Source: an uncultured Clostridia bacterium
GTDB taxonomy: Bacteria; Bacillota; Clostridia; Oscillospirales; CAG-272
Assembly (NCBI GenBank): GCA_947626065.1
Contig: CANQQT010000018.1
Coordinates: forward strand, 1 to 36,785
Reading direction: 5' to 3'
DNA: 36,785 nt
Shown here piece after piece: positions 1 through 8,388 of the stretch; positions within the stretch are counted from its first letter, which is position 1; the number at the start of each line of letters is the position of its first letter. A program made the translations under genes and the position numbers. The notes under the pieces were generated by a model, which saw only the letters and a program-made list of their open reading frames with translations, ran no database searches and was not told the origin of the DNA.

Positions 1-332
1 GGCTGATGGCGCGGAATCGGCGTGGCGGGTGTGGCGCGGGTTGCGGGGGCTTTGCGCGGGGTGAAGAAGGGGCGCGGCGCGGGCGGTGGACGAGGTGGGC
101 GCGATTTTCGGGCGCGGCTCTTTCAAATGCCGTCAGTCGGCGGTTTTTGTCTTCCTTTTTGGTGGAAGACCTCCGCGCGGGGCAAACGCGTGGGCTTTTT
201 AGGCGGCGCGGGCGTGTTCCCGGGCCGCGCTTTGTTGCGTGGAAAAGCGGGCGCGGGCTGATGGCGCGGAATCGGCGTGGCGGGTGTGGCGCGGGTTGCG
301 GGGGCTTTGCGCGGGGTGAAGAAGGGGCGCGG
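1..332. repeat. GC-rich direct repeat, two 77-bp copies 255 bp apart, cut by the window edge
   Basis: Positions 1-77 and 256-332 read the same, starting GGCTGATGGCGCGG and ending GAAGGGGCGCGG. The first copy touches the window edge, so the repeat may extend to the left. The 178 bases between the copies and the bases up to the promoter near 398 show no credible gene. An open frame over this region is only Arg/Gly-rich low complexity that repeats itself and has no ribosome binding site. Function unknown. Confidence 0.85.
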
Positions 333-397
333 GGGCGGTTTTGGGCCACCCTTTTATATTTTTTTCACGAATCTTATTCGTTTTTGTGTAAAAGGGC

Positions 398-599
398 TTG
401 ACAAACGGTTGAAAGTATTCTATAATAAGTTTAAACAGATTTAAAACATTCCGTAAAAGATATAAAAACGGCGGCTTGGACGGATTTTGACCGGCTGGCC
501 CTACCCTCGCGACGGCGTGCGTCCGATTTTGGCGCTCTTCCTTCGATTTTGACCCGGCTTCCGGGCAAAAAATAATTCTTTTTTAAGGAGAAAAAAGAA
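398..599 (+). promoter_or_regulatory. Promoter and long leader of the surface protein gene
   Basis: A -35 box TTGACA (398-403) and a -10 box TATAAT (421-426) are separated by 17 bp, a near-consensus sigma-A promoter. Transcription would begin near 433, leaving a leader of about 165 bases. The leader holds three versions of GATTTTG(A/G)C followed by C/G-rich sequence, near 483, 523 and 545, and a small CCCGG-CTT-.CCGGG hairpin at 553-565. The ribosome binding site AAGGAG lies at 585-590, about 9 bases before the ATG. Whether the leader regulates expression is not known. Confidence 0.75.
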
Positions 600-1724
600 A
601 TGAAACAGGCAAAAAAACTCAGCGTTCTTCTGGCTCTGACCCTTGTCCTGTCGGCTTTCAGCGTCTTCTTCGCTCTGCCGACCTCGGCGGCGGGCTGGGA
701 CGGCAAGCCGGATATCGGATGGTATCTGGCCGACCCGAGCAAGACGGAATTCACCATTTCCACCGCGGCGGACCTGCTGGGACTTTCCTACCTCACCAAC
801 GCTTCTTATGAGACCTTCCGCACCGAGAAGCTTCCGGAGGGAAAGACCGACAAGCTCTATGCCGACGCGAACGGCAACCTTTATCTGAAGGGCGACACCG
901 TTCCCGCCGACGCGAAGAGCGTGGACATCCCCGATCACTTCACCGACGTGACCGTGAAGCTTGCCAACGACATCGATCTTGAAAACAAGGCGTGGATGCC
1001 GATCGGATCCTTCGACAAGGGGACATTCCTCGGTACTCTTGACGGAAACAACAAGACGATAAAGAACATTTCCATCGACAGCAAGGACGTCGTTATAGGT
1101 ACCAGTACCCGTAAGACCGTCGGCTTCTTTGGATATATGGAAGGCACCGTGAAGAATCTGACGCTGGATCAGGTTACCATCAAAGTGACGACCGTTGCGG
1201 AAGGCAACACCATGGTGGGCGGCATTGCCGGTTCCTTCCATGCCCCGAGAATCGAACACGTCACCCTGAACAATCTGAAGGTTACCTTTGATGATCAGTC
1301 GAATAAATTCAACCCCCGCGTCGGCGCTCTGGTCGGCTACTGCAACGTGGAGACCTCCGCGGGCTACGGCGTTGATAACGGCGCCGTTCTGAACAACATT
1401 CACGACGTTGTTTTCAACGGAATTACCGTGGAAGGTCTGGGAGAAGGGCGCGGCCTTTCTTCCGGCAACAAGATTGTCGGTTCTAACGGAGACGCCGCTA
1501 CTCGTCTTGAGGGCTTCTTCTTCGCCAAGGACTGCAACAACAAATCGAGCCTCGAATACACGGCTCCCGCGGATCCTCCTGCAAGCAGCGAATCGGAAAC
1601 CTCCAAGACACCTTCCGGCGGCAGCACGTCCAGCCCCTCGACCAGCGACTATCTCTCACTTGCCCTCGCGGCCTCAATTCTCGTCGGCACCGCTCTCGTT
1701 GTCACCAAGAAGAATCGTCACTGA
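600..1724 (+). CDS. Secreted, C-terminally anchored surface protein with GLUG-like repeats
   Basis: The 374-residue product starts with a signal peptide (KQAKK, a hydrophobic stretch, then a cleavage region near TSAAGWDG at about residue 30). The body contains stretches of the type GTLDGNNKTIKNI, VGFFGYMEGTVKNLTL and VGGIAGSF. These resemble the GLUG-type beta-helix repeats of bacterial surface adhesins. The C-terminus has a Ser/Thr/Pro-rich spacer, then a hydrophobic helix of about 20 residues and the basic tail KKNRH. This is a sorting-signal-like anchor, but no LPXTG motif precedes it. The gene has its own promoter, a strong ribosome binding site and a terminator, so it is monocistronic. 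The ligand is unknown. It could be an adhesin or an S-layer-like component; the assignment as a cell-surface protein is firm, the role is inferred. Confidence 0.8.
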   Translation: MKQAKKLSVLLALTLVLSAFSVFFALPTSAAGWDGKPDIGWYLADPSKTEFTISTAADLLGLSYLTNASYETFRTEKLPEGKTDKLYADANGNLYLKGDTVPADAKSVDIPDHFTDVTVKLANDIDLENKAWMPIGSFDKGTFLGTLDGNNKTIKNISIDSKDVVIGTSTRKTVGFFGYMEGTVKNLTLDQVTIKVTTVAEGNTMVGGIAGSFHAPRIEHVTLNNLKVTFDDQSNKFNPRVGALVGYCNVETSAGYGVDNGAVLNNIHDVVFNGITVEGLGEGRGLSSGNKIVGSNGDAATRLEGFFFAKDCNNKSSLEYTAPADPPASSESETSKTPSGGSTSSPSTSDYLSLALAASILVGTALVVTKKNRH

Positions 1725-1843
1725 TTTTTCTCCGACAGCTTCCCGTTCGGAGTCCCGCTTCGGTGCGAGAAACACTGGGCAAATCCGCTGACGCGCCCTT
1801 TTGTGGGCTTTCTTCGGGAAAATAACTGAGGCAGTTTACCCTT

Positions 1844-1877
1844 CCCCCGGCGGCTTTTAGCCGCCGGGGGATTTTTA
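1844..1877 (+). terminator. Rho-independent terminator of the surface protein gene
   Basis: An 11-bp perfect G+C stem (1844-1854 with 1860-1870) closes a five-base TTTTA loop and is followed by ATTTTTAT. It lies 120 bases after the stop codon of the gene at 600-1724. Confidence 0.9.
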
Positions 1878-1975
1878 TATGGGGATAAGGGCGTGGGGGC
1901 TTTTGTGTGGTGGGGGCGGGGTAAAAAAAGCAAGAAAGTGCGGCGGGGATTCATGGCGGTACGCACGGCGTGGAA

Positions 1976-2017
1976 CAAAAAAGCCCCTGCCGAGGTGCCG
2001 GGTACGGCTTTGGGGGC
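1976..2017 (-). terminator. Probable terminator of the flavorubredoxin gene
   Basis: Read on the minus strand, GCCCC (with inner GCCG) pairs with CGGC and GGGGC, followed directly by six T residues. It lies about 125 bases downstream of the stop at 2141. A second stretch of the same type, C-rich next to six A on the plus strand, sits at 2060-2080 but has no clear pairing partner. No gene was seen between 1878 and 2140. Confidence 0.5.
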
Positions 2018-2140
2018 GCGGGGTATGGGTGGCTTGCGCGGCGGGTGAAACGGGTATGGCACAAAAAAGGCCCCTGCCCAAGCGTAGCATCGCGCGTTTT
2101 CACGCGGAGCATTAACACTTGAGCAAGGGGGGGGAAACTA

Positions 2141-3535
2141 TTAAAGCTCTTTTTCCTTGAAGCGCTCCTTCGGCATCCGGCAGATCGGGCAGCGCCAATC
2201 GTCGGGCAGCTCCTCGAAGGGCGTTCCTGCGGGAATTCCTCTCGTCGGGTCTCCGACCGCGGGGTCGTACTCATATCCGCAGACCGAGCAGGCGTATTTC
2301 TTCCCCTTCGGCGGCTCGGGCGTCGGCTCCTCCTCGTTCTTTTTATCTCCTACGGCCTCGGCGAAGGCTTTTCCGTATTCCCGGCAGGCGCTACGCGCCT
2401 CTCCGTCGGGCGCCCATTTGACGCGGATTCCCTCATTCACCATCTCAAATCCGCTTTCTCTCAGGTGCTCGGTGATCTGTCCCGGCGCGTCTCCGCTCCA
2501 TCCGTAGCTTCCGAAGGCCGCCGCCTTCTTATTCCGGAACCGGAGGCCCCTCATCATCTCCAGCATCCCCGCGATGGCGTAGGTGCACCCGTAATTGACG
2601 GTAGGCGATCCGACGAGCACCGCATTTGACCGGAAAATTTCGGTCAGAATATCGTTTTTATCGTCCTTCACAGCGTTCATCAGCTTGACGGTCACCGTGG
2701 GATCGGCGCTTCCGATTCCCTCGGCGATGGCCTCCGCCATGGCGCGTGTCGATCCCCACATCGAATCGTAGAGGATTGTGATCCGGTTTTCCGGCTTCCC
2801 TTCCGCCCACGCGCGGTATTTTTCGAGGATTTCCTTCGGCTCGTCCCTCCAGAGGACGCCGTGGCTCGGGGCGATCACCGCAATCGGCAGGGTCATCGCC
2901 TCAAGCTCCTTCAGCTTCCGCGCGACGTTCTGCGCGTAGGGGTGCAGGATGTTGACGAAATACTTCTCGGCCTCATACATGAGCTCTCCCTTGTCGACCG
3001 TGTCGCTGAACAGTCCCTCGGCGGCGTAGTGCTGGCCGAATCCGTCGGTGGAGAAGAGGACTCCGTCCCCCGACAGATAGGAAAACATGGTATCCGGCCA
3101 GTGGAGCATCGGCGCCTCGATAAAGGTGAGCGTCGTCTGTCCCAGCTCCAGCTCATCCCCCGTCTTCACGGTGACGAAATTCCAATCCTCGTGCCAGTAG
3201 CCCTGTAAAATCTCCTTGCCCTTTGCGGTGCAGTAGATAGGCGTTCCGGGGATCCTGCGCATCAGCTCGCGGAGGGCTCCGCTGTGATCGACCTCGCTGT
3301 GATTCATGACGACGGCGTCTATGCTCGCAAGATCGATCTCCTCGCTCAGCCTTTCCACAAACTCCTTATCGTAGGGCCCCCAGACGGTATCGACCAACAC
3401 CGTCTTCCGGTCTCGGATGAGGTAGGCGTTATAGCTTGAGCCTCGGTTCGTCGACAGCTCGTCTCCGTGGAAGCGTTTCAGCTCCCAGTCCACCTTTCCT
3501 ACCCACGTTACGTGCTCGCTTACTTTTTTCTCCAT
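2141..3535 (-). CDS. Flavorubredoxin: A-type flavodiiron protein with C-terminal rubredoxin
   Basis: The 464-residue protein has three modules in order. A metallo-beta-lactamase-like diiron domain (about 1-245) carries H79-x-E81-x-D83-H84, with further ligands H145, D164 and H225. A flavodoxin domain (about 252-395) has the FMN phosphate loop [15 protein letters not shown] rubredoxin domain (about 412-460) has CSVCG and CPIC, Cys 416, 419, 449 and 452. Flavodiiron proteins reduce O2 to water and/or NO to N2O. In clostridia the O2 reaction is usual, and the fused rubredoxin delivers electrons directly, as in enterobacterial NorV. The start has an excellent AAAGGAGG site 8 bases upstream. The gene stands alone behind a 219-bp space that contains a long inverted repeat. 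It probably protects this anaerobe from oxygen or nitrosative stress; which substrate dominates cannot be read from sequence. Confidence 0.93.
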   Translation of the reverse strand: MEKKVSEHVTWVGKVDWELKRFHGDELSTNRGSSYNAYLIRDRKTVLVDTVWGPYDKEFVERLSEEIDLASIDAVVMNHSEVDHSGALRELMRRIPGTPIYCTAKGKEILQGYWHEDWNFVTVKTGDELELGQTTLTFIEAPMLHWPDTMFSYLSGDGVLFSTDGFGQHYAAEGLFSDTVDKGELMYEAEKYFVNILHPYAQNVARKLKELEAMTLPIAVIAPSHGVLWRDEPKEILEKYRAWAEGKPENRITILYDSMWGSTRAMAEAIAEGIGSADPTVTVKLMNAVKDDKNDILTEIFRSNAVLVGSPTVNYGCTYAIAGMLEMMRGLRFRNKKAAAFGSYGWSGDAPGQITEHLRESGFEMVNEGIRVKWAPDGEARSACREYGKAFAEAVGDKKNEEEPTPEPPKGKKYACSVCGYEYDPAVGDPTRGIPAGTPFEELPDDWRCPICRMPKERFKEKEL

Positions 3536-3616
3536 AAGTCACAACCTCCTTTGCGGCAGAGCCGCCTTTCATTGACTGGATAAAAATTCCGTGTGCGGGG
3601 GAATATTCCGGCACGG

Positions 3617-3688
3617 CGGGAATTTTGGAAATTTTCCGAAAAAAATCGGGAAAAACGCGGGAAAAGCGGGAAATTTCCAAAATTCCCG
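3617..3688. repeat. Long inverted repeat upstream of the flavorubredoxin gene
   Basis: GGGAATTTTGGAAATTT at 3618-3634 is perfectly complementary to 3671-3687. Pairing extends one base outward (3617/3688) and about three bases inward including a G-T wobble. The loop of about 30 bases is made of CGGGAAAA-like words. It lies 67 bases beyond the stop of the P-II-like gene at 3755 and 82 bases before the flavorubredoxin start. It could therefore terminate the upstream operon, form a leader structure or bind a regulator. No clear -10/-35 pair was found in the 3536-3754 gap. Confidence 0.85.
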
Positions 3689-3754
3689 AGAAAATGCGGA
3701 AACGTCATGAAAATTGAATTAGGACGCGGAAAACCCGGGAAAATCCCGCCTCGC

Positions 3755-4105
3755 TTATTCTTCTTTTTCCGTCTCCTCGGGGCTTTCCTCCGCGAAGGTA
3801 AGACCGACGGCACGGTCGACCGGAAGCGAAAAGGCGATCCCCTGCCCCGGGGTATTCGGCCCGACCTCCCGATAAAGCGCGTGCAGAATATCTTCCTTCA
3901 GCTTCCCGGGGATAAGAATCAAAACGATTTCCTTCTCGGGGGAGACGGCGACGCGGAAGCGCTTTTCCGCCTCGGTATTCGCGGTTCCCCGCGCGTGCAG
4001 GACGGTTCCTCCCTGCGCTCCCATTCTCTTCGCGGCCTCCATCGCCGCGTCGCTGAACCCGGCGTTGACGATGCAGAAAATCGCTTGCAGCTCTTGCTTT
4101 TTCAT
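3755..4105 (-). CDS. P-II-like regulatory protein, second copy
   Basis: The 116-residue protein has the size and layout of the P-II/GlnB-like fold: a first strand (LQAIFCIVNAGFSDAAMEAAKRMGAQGGTVLHARG), a central variable loop, then KEIVLILIPGKLKEDILHALYREVG and a C-terminal GIAFSLPVDRAVGL strand. Its start overlaps the stop of the preceding P-II-like gene as ATGA, and GGGAGGAG lies just upstream, indicating translational coupling. P-II-like proteins bind nucleotides or small ligands at trimer interfaces and usually control a membrane transporter. The DUF1538 membrane protein encoded two genes upstream is the natural partner. The classic T-loop uridylylation tyrosine is not evident, so the ligand is unknown. 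The family call rests on pattern, not on a search. Confidence 0.7.
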   Translation of the reverse strand: MKKQELQAIFCIVNAGFSDAAMEAAKRMGAQGGTVLHARGTANTEAEKRFRVAVSPEKEIVLILIPGKLKEDILHALYREVGPNTPGQGIAFSLPVDRAVGLTFAEESPEETEKEE

Positions 4106-4551
4106 CGGACTCCTCCCTTTCCGCTGTTGCTTAAAAACCGATAGACCGCCACGCCGATGACACTGCTCATCGGCACCGTGAAGGCGATTCCCTTCCCGTT
4201 TTTCAGGGTTCGGAATTTCTCCTCCAGATACCGCAGAGCTTCCTCCGCGATATCCTGACGGATGACGCTGAAAATCACCGCTTTTTCGGCGTCGGACAGG
4301 CCGAGCAGACGCAGGGTCTCCCCGCTCGCCGTTCCCTCCGCCGCCAGGGAGAGCTGTAGATTGACCGAAAATCCCTGAATCAGCGTCAGATAGAGGTCGG
4401 CCTTTGCGCGGGGGACGACGGACACGAGGAGCATGAGCTTCGGCAGGGCCTGGGTGGGGACGGCGTTCGTCCTCCGCTCCCCCGGCCTTCCGGCGTCCCT
4501 CCCCCGGTGCTCCTCCCCGTTTGGTTTGGCATTTTCAAGTATTCTTTTCAT
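4102..4551 (-). CDS. P-II-like regulatory protein, first copy
   Basis: The 149-residue product has a poorly conserved, charged N-terminal tail of about 35 residues (KPNGEEHRGRDAGRPGERR). A P-II-like domain follows: LPKLMLLVSVVPRAKADLYL, then EKAVIFSVIRQDIAEEALRYLEEKF and GKGIAFTVPMSSVIGVAVYRFL. The tail is longer than in usual family members, so a later start is possible, although the chosen ATG is preceded by a GGGATGA-like site. It sits 57 bases after the DUF1538 gene and overlaps the next P-II-like gene by four bases. Its sequence differs clearly from its neighbour, so the pair could form heteromers or sense two signals. Both are inferred to control the DUF1538 protein. Confidence 0.68.
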   Translation of the reverse strand: MKRILENAKPNGEEHRGRDAGRPGERRTNAVPTQALPKLMLLVSVVPRAKADLYLTLIQGFSVNLQLSLAAEGTASGETLRLLGLSDAEKAVIFSVIRQDIAEEALRYLEEKFRTLKNGKGIAFTVPMSSVIGVAVYRFLSNSGKGGVR

Positions 4552-4608
4552 GGCTCATCCCGCCTTTCGGCGGTTTTTCCTTTCATTAACGGGGGCGGCG
4601 AGACGCTC

Positions 4609-6135
4609 TCACTGAAAATCGATGATCTGCTCGTCGTCCGCCGACAGAATCCTCCGGAAGGCCATTCTTTCGCGGAGCTTTGCCGCGACAATCGCCCGGA
4701 ATCCGAGGAGCTGAATGGCAATCAGCGGCGTCATGGCGACGGTGGCGACGATTCCGAAGGCGTCGGTCAGCACCCTGTCCTCCCCCTGCGCGGTCATGCA
4801 GACTCCGACGGCGAGGGGCAACAGAAATCCGGAGGTGAGGGGCCCGCTTGCGACTCCCCCGGAGTCGAAGGCGATGGCGGTATAGATTCCCGGGACAAAA
4901 AAGGAGAGTCCGAGGGAGAGGAGATAGCCGGGGATCAGATAATAGAGGAGATTGAATCCGAGGAAAATTCTCAGCATCGAAAGCCCGACCGAGACGCCGA
5001 TTCCCGCGCAGAGGGAGAGCGACATTTCCCTTCTCCCGACGCCCCCGTTCGTGATCTCCTCCACCTGCCGGTTGAGGACGTGAACCGCCGGCTCCGCCAG
5101 CACCGTGACGGCCCCGATGAGGAAGCCGAAGAGGACGGTCAAGATCGGGGAAAAGGCCGCCAGCTCCTTCCCCAGTCGATAGCCGACCGGCATAAAGCCT
5201 ACCGTCACCGCCGTGAGAAAGAGAATCAATCCGAGGGCGGTATAACCGATGCCGACGGCCATTCTTGCCAGCGTTCTTTTCGGCAGGCGTAGGCAGAAAA
5301 TCTGCAGTACCGCGAAAAAGAGGACGATCAGTCCCAGCGTGGGGAGAATCTCCCCGGCGGTGTCCAGCGCGGTTTTTCCGAAGGCCGACAGAATACTCTC
5401 TCCGATTTCATAGCCCGGGAGGCGGTACAGCGGATCTCCTCCCGACGCAAGCCCGAGGAGAAGAACGGCCAGCACCGGCCCCACCGAACAGAGGGCGACC
5501 AGCCCGAAGCTGTTTTCTCCGAAATTTCTCCCTCCGAGCGTTCCGGCGATTCCGACGCCGAAGGCCATCAGAAAGGGAACGGTGATCGGTCCCGTCGTCA
5601 CGCCTCCGGAATCGAAGGCCAGCGGCAGAAATTTCTCCCCTCCCCTCAGCAACAGGGCCGCCACGAGGGCGAAAATCACCAGATAGAAGAAGAGGAGCAG
5701 GGCCGACAGCGGCTTATGAAAAACGGTTTTCAGAACCGACAGGAGGAGAAACAGCCCGACTCCGCAACCGACGGCGAGGATGAGGAGGAGCGGATTTACC
5801 GCCTCCCGAACCTGCGCGGCGAGAACCGACAGATCCGGCTCCGACACGGTGATGAGAAGGCCCAGCGCGAAGCAGGAAAAGAGCAACGGCAGAAGCCTTC
5901 CCGACCTTGCCAGCCCCGCCCCGGTATGCTCCCCCATCGGCGTCATCGACAGGTCGGCTCCGAGATTGAAGAGGGCGACTCCGAGGATCAGGAGGAGAGA
6001 GGAAAAAGCGAAAAGCGCCATTTCCCGGCCCGAAAAGGCGACGGCGGGGGTCAGATTCAGCAAGAAGACGAGGGCAGTCACCGGCAGCACCGAAATCAGC
6101 GCCTCCCTCAGCTTTTTTATCAACACTTTGCTCAA
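4609..6135 (-). CDS. DUF1538 family integral membrane protein (putative transporter)
   Basis: The 508-residue protein is almost entirely hydrophobic, with roughly twelve helices. It shows an internal duplication. The first half contains AFDSGGVTTGPITVPFLMAFGVGIA and the second IAFDSGGVASGPLTSGFLLPLAVGV, so the conserved FDSGGV(T/A)(T/S)GP signature occurs twice, as in DUF1538 proteins. Translation starts at TTG (6133-6135), with AAGGAG seven bases upstream. Two P-II-like genes follow in the same direction, a linkage that suggests ligand-gated transport analogous to AmtB-GlnK or SbtA-SbtB. The substrate is unknown. A transporter role is inferred from topology and context. Confidence 0.85.
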   Translation of the reverse strand: MSKVLIKKLREALISVLPVTALVFLLNLTPAVAFSGREMALFAFSSLLLILGVALFNLGADLSMTPMGEHTGAGLARSGRLLPLLFSCFALGLLITVSEPDLSVLAAQVREAVNPLLLILAVGCGVGLFLLLSVLKTVFHKPLSALLLFFYLVIFALVAALLLRGGEKFLPLAFDSGGVTTGPITVPFLMAFGVGIAGTLGGRNFGENSFGLVALCSVGPVLAVLLLGLASGGDPLYRLPGYEIGESILSAFGKTALDTAGEILPTLGLIVLFFAVLQIFCLRLPKRTLARMAVGIGYTALGLILFLTAVTVGFMPVGYRLGKELAAFSPILTVLFGFLIGAVTVLAEPAVHVLNRQVEEITNGGVGRREMSLSLCAGIGVSVGLSMLRIFLGFNLLYYLIPGYLLSLGLSFFVPGIYTAIAFDSGGVASGPLTSGFLLPLAVGVCMTAQGEDRVLTDAFGIVATVAMTPLIAIQLLGFRAIVAAKLRERMAFRRILSADDEQIIDFQ

Positions 6136-6375
6136 GATGAAACTCCTTTTTCGAGGCGATTGGAAATTTGAAGCCGCCGTCCGAGTCCTCCGGGGCCCTT
6201 CCCCGCCGGGCGCAAGGCCGGTTCCGGCGTGGGCCGTTCTTTTTTTACGGGGTGCAGGGGCGAAAGTCCCGGTAGCCGTTTAAAAACCGTCTGAAATCCG
6301 AAAGCCACCGCCCCGAAGCCGTCTGAATTTAGGGCGATCGGGAATTTGAAAGCCGTCGAAACCCGTCCGGCGCTC

Positions 6376-7236
6376 CTAAAACCTTCCCCCGCGGCCTCCG
6401 TAGGAGTGCCCTCCGGAGGATCGGCTCCCCGTGCTTACGTGCGTTCCGTGGCTTCCTCCGCTCCTTCCGGAGGAGGAGGAATTATGATTCTGCGGCTTCT
6501 CTCTCCTGCTCACGGTACGGTAGAGGAAAATATCCCGGTTGGCCGTCATCTGAAAGCTCCCGGGGCGCACATATCGGTTTGCCTCCCGGGAGGGCTTCAC
6601 CGTCTTTCTTCCGTTCAGCAGTCCCCACACGGTAATTCCGGCCAGTACGCCTCCTCCCAGCAGGGAAAATAAAATCGTTCCAAACGGAAAGCCCCCTCCG
6701 GAACTCCGGGTGGGCGTCTTTTCCGGGAGGTTCTCTCCCTCTCCGTACTCCGGGTCGGGCTTCTCCCCTTGGAAATCCTCCAGCTCGAGGGCGAAATCCT
6801 GCGCCAGCGCACGGAAGGCCTCGTAATACCTTCCCTCCGCCAACAGTGGCGTCAGCTCCTCCTCCAGCCGGTCGAGGATGCTCTCCGGGAAGACCTCCTT
6901 GGCCACTCCGGTTGTCAAAAAATACCACTCCCGGTCGGAAATCGACAGCAGAAACAGCGCTCCGTCCTCAGCGTAGCCTCCTTCTTCATAGTGGGAAATC
7001 GCCGCCTCCCGCGCGTCCCTTCCCTCAAGGGATTCGACCGTCACGACGGCGAGGTCGCACCGGTAGGTGCTTTGAATCTGCGTTAAAAGTCCGTCAAGCG
7101 CTTCCCTCTCCTCCCCGTCAAGCAGTCCCGCCCCGTCGGAGAGCAGCGGCGCTTTCGCGGCCACGGGAAAATGCGCGGCGAGAAGGACAAAGGCCGTCAG
7201 GGTGAAAATCAATATTCGTGCGGCAAATCTTTTCAC
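6376..7236 (-). CDS. TPM domain (YgcG family) membrane protein
   Basis: The 286-residue protein has a signal peptide (residues 1-28). A TPM domain (about 30-155, containing LLSDGAGLLDGEEREALDGLL and CDLAVVTVESLEGRDAREAA) follows, then a Pro/Glu linker and a membrane helix at about 184-208. The Ser/Gly/His-rich tail ends SYGGRGGRF. TPM proteins are thought to act as membrane-anchored chaperones or phosphatases; the YgcG subfamily function is not settled. It is the last gene of a three-gene cluster, 12 bases after the zinc-ribbon gene. The 240 bases downstream to the DUF1538 start hold only short degenerate words (GACGGCTTTC-like) and no gene. Confidence 0.82.
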   Translation of the reverse strand: MKRFAARILIFTLTAFVLLAAHFPVAAKAPLLSDGAGLLDGEEREALDGLLTQIQSTYRCDLAVVTVESLEGRDAREAAISHYEEGGYAEDGALFLLSISDREWYFLTTGVAKEVFPESILDRLEEELTPLLAEGRYYEAFRALAQDFALELEDFQGEKPDPEYGEGENLPEKTPTRSSGGGFPFGTILFSLLGGGVLAGITVWGLLNGRKTVKPSREANRYVRPGSFQMTANRDIFLYRTVSRREKPQNHNSSSSGRSGGSHGTHVSTGSRSSGGHSYGGRGGRF

Positions 7237-7248
7237 GGCGCGTCCTCC

Positions 7249-8328
7249 TTACGATAAGAAGAAGCGGAGGAGGAAGAAGGCCCCCGTCGCATAGAGGAAT
7301 GTGAGAATCAGGAAGCAGAGGAGGACGGCCTTTTTGCTTACCGGCAGGTCTCCGACGAATTTCCCGGTCTGCCCGTTCATGGCGAAGGAATAGGTCTTTC
7401 CCTGCCAGACGGTATTGAGGAACCAGACGGGGCAGAGTCCGTACCTTACCTTTCCGTCGGAGAGGCGGATGCCTCCCGTCTCCTGCGTCACGGACACGTA
7501 CTGTCTTGTGGTGTCGCGCAGCATTTCTGCGGCGGAATTTTTGATTCTTTGATTGATTCTCTCCCGGCAGACGTCGGCCGGCACGTCGTAGCGGTCGGCG
7601 AGGAAGCCGGAGAGATAGGCGGTCTGGAAATCGACGGCCTGCGACAGGTCGTAGGGCTCGATCGATTCGGTGACCTCGTCGCTGACGTGGGAGGAGCCGT
7701 CGGCGGGGACTCCGTCGAAGCAGGCTTTCCCCTCCCGGATCAGCGAATAATAATTCGTTTCCGTATAATCATAGCGGGCGTCGCTGTAGACCCTCATCGT
7801 CGTCGCCCGAAAGACCCCCGACATCTCAGCCTCGGCGTCGCAAAACCAGAAGGGGACGTAGACTCCCCGGATTTTGTCGAGGCGGCTCTGCTCCCGAAAG
7901 ACCTTCGGCAGAAAGAGCTTTCCCTTCATATAATTCTCCAGCGCCCCCTTCGCGGCCTTCTTATCCAACCGGAAGGGGATGACGAAATCGGGTTGAAAAT
8001 CCCCCGACAGCTGCCCCGTCATCACGACGGGACTGTCACAGAAGGGACAGGTGGTGGCGGCGGTCGTCGGCTCGCAGACAATCTCTCCTCCACAGCTTCG
8101 GCAGACGTATACCGCCGCTCCCTCCTCCCCGGTGAAGACCGGGCCCTGCGGGCCTTGATATTCCATGCGGTCGCCCTTTTCGCCCCTCAGCGCCTCGTCG
8201 TAGCTTTTTAGATCCTCAGGGTCGAATTCGGTGTCGCAATAGGCGCACTTCATCCTTTGAAGGGAGCTGACAAATTCGATGCTTCCGCCACAGCAGGGGC
8301 ATTTATAGGTCAGAATTTGTTCGTCCAT
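7249..8328 (-). CDS. Zinc-ribbon membrane protein
   Basis: The 359-residue protein has two rubredoxin-like zinc ribbons at the N-terminus. The first uses CPCC (10-13) with CAYC (28-31). The second pairs CRSCGGE with CPFC between about 75 and 96. A middle region of about 220 residues contains VYVPFWFCDAEAEMSG, and one C-terminal membrane helix (about 333-355) follows. I chose the ATG at 8328 because GGGAAGG lies 5-6 bases upstream; an in-frame ATG 27 bases earlier lacks such a site. A CCCGGC/GCCGGG hairpin lies between this gene and the SPFH gene upstream (8361-8377). Proteins of this type often accompany SPFH and TPM proteins, and a role in membrane or protein quality control is inferred. Confidence 0.8.
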   Translation of the reverse strand: MDEQILTYKCPCCGGSIEFVSSLQRMKCAYCDTEFDPEDLKSYDEALRGEKGDRMEYQGPQGPVFTGEEGAAVYVCRSCGGEIVCEPTTAATTCPFCDSPVVMTGQLSGDFQPDFVIPFRLDKKAAKGALENYMKGKLFLPKVFREQSRLDKIRGVYVPFWFCDAEAEMSGVFRATTMRVYSDARYDYTETNYYSLIREGKACFDGVPADGSSHVSDEVTESIEPYDLSQAVDFQTAYLSGFLADRYDVPADVCRERINQRIKNSAAEMLRDTTRQYVSVTQETGGIRLSDGKVRYGLCPVWFLNTVWQGKTYSFAMNGQTGKFVGDLPVSKKAVLLCFLILTFLYATGAFFLLRFFLS

Positions 8329-8388
8329 ATCGCCTTCCCAGCTTTCCGGTTGCATAGATTCCCGGCCCTTCGCCGGGGTGTTTTCGTC

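Noticed and set aside
6-401. An Arg/Gly-rich open frame repeated within itself
   Set aside because: It is made of the 77-bp DNA repeat, runs into the promoter region and lacks a ribosome binding site.
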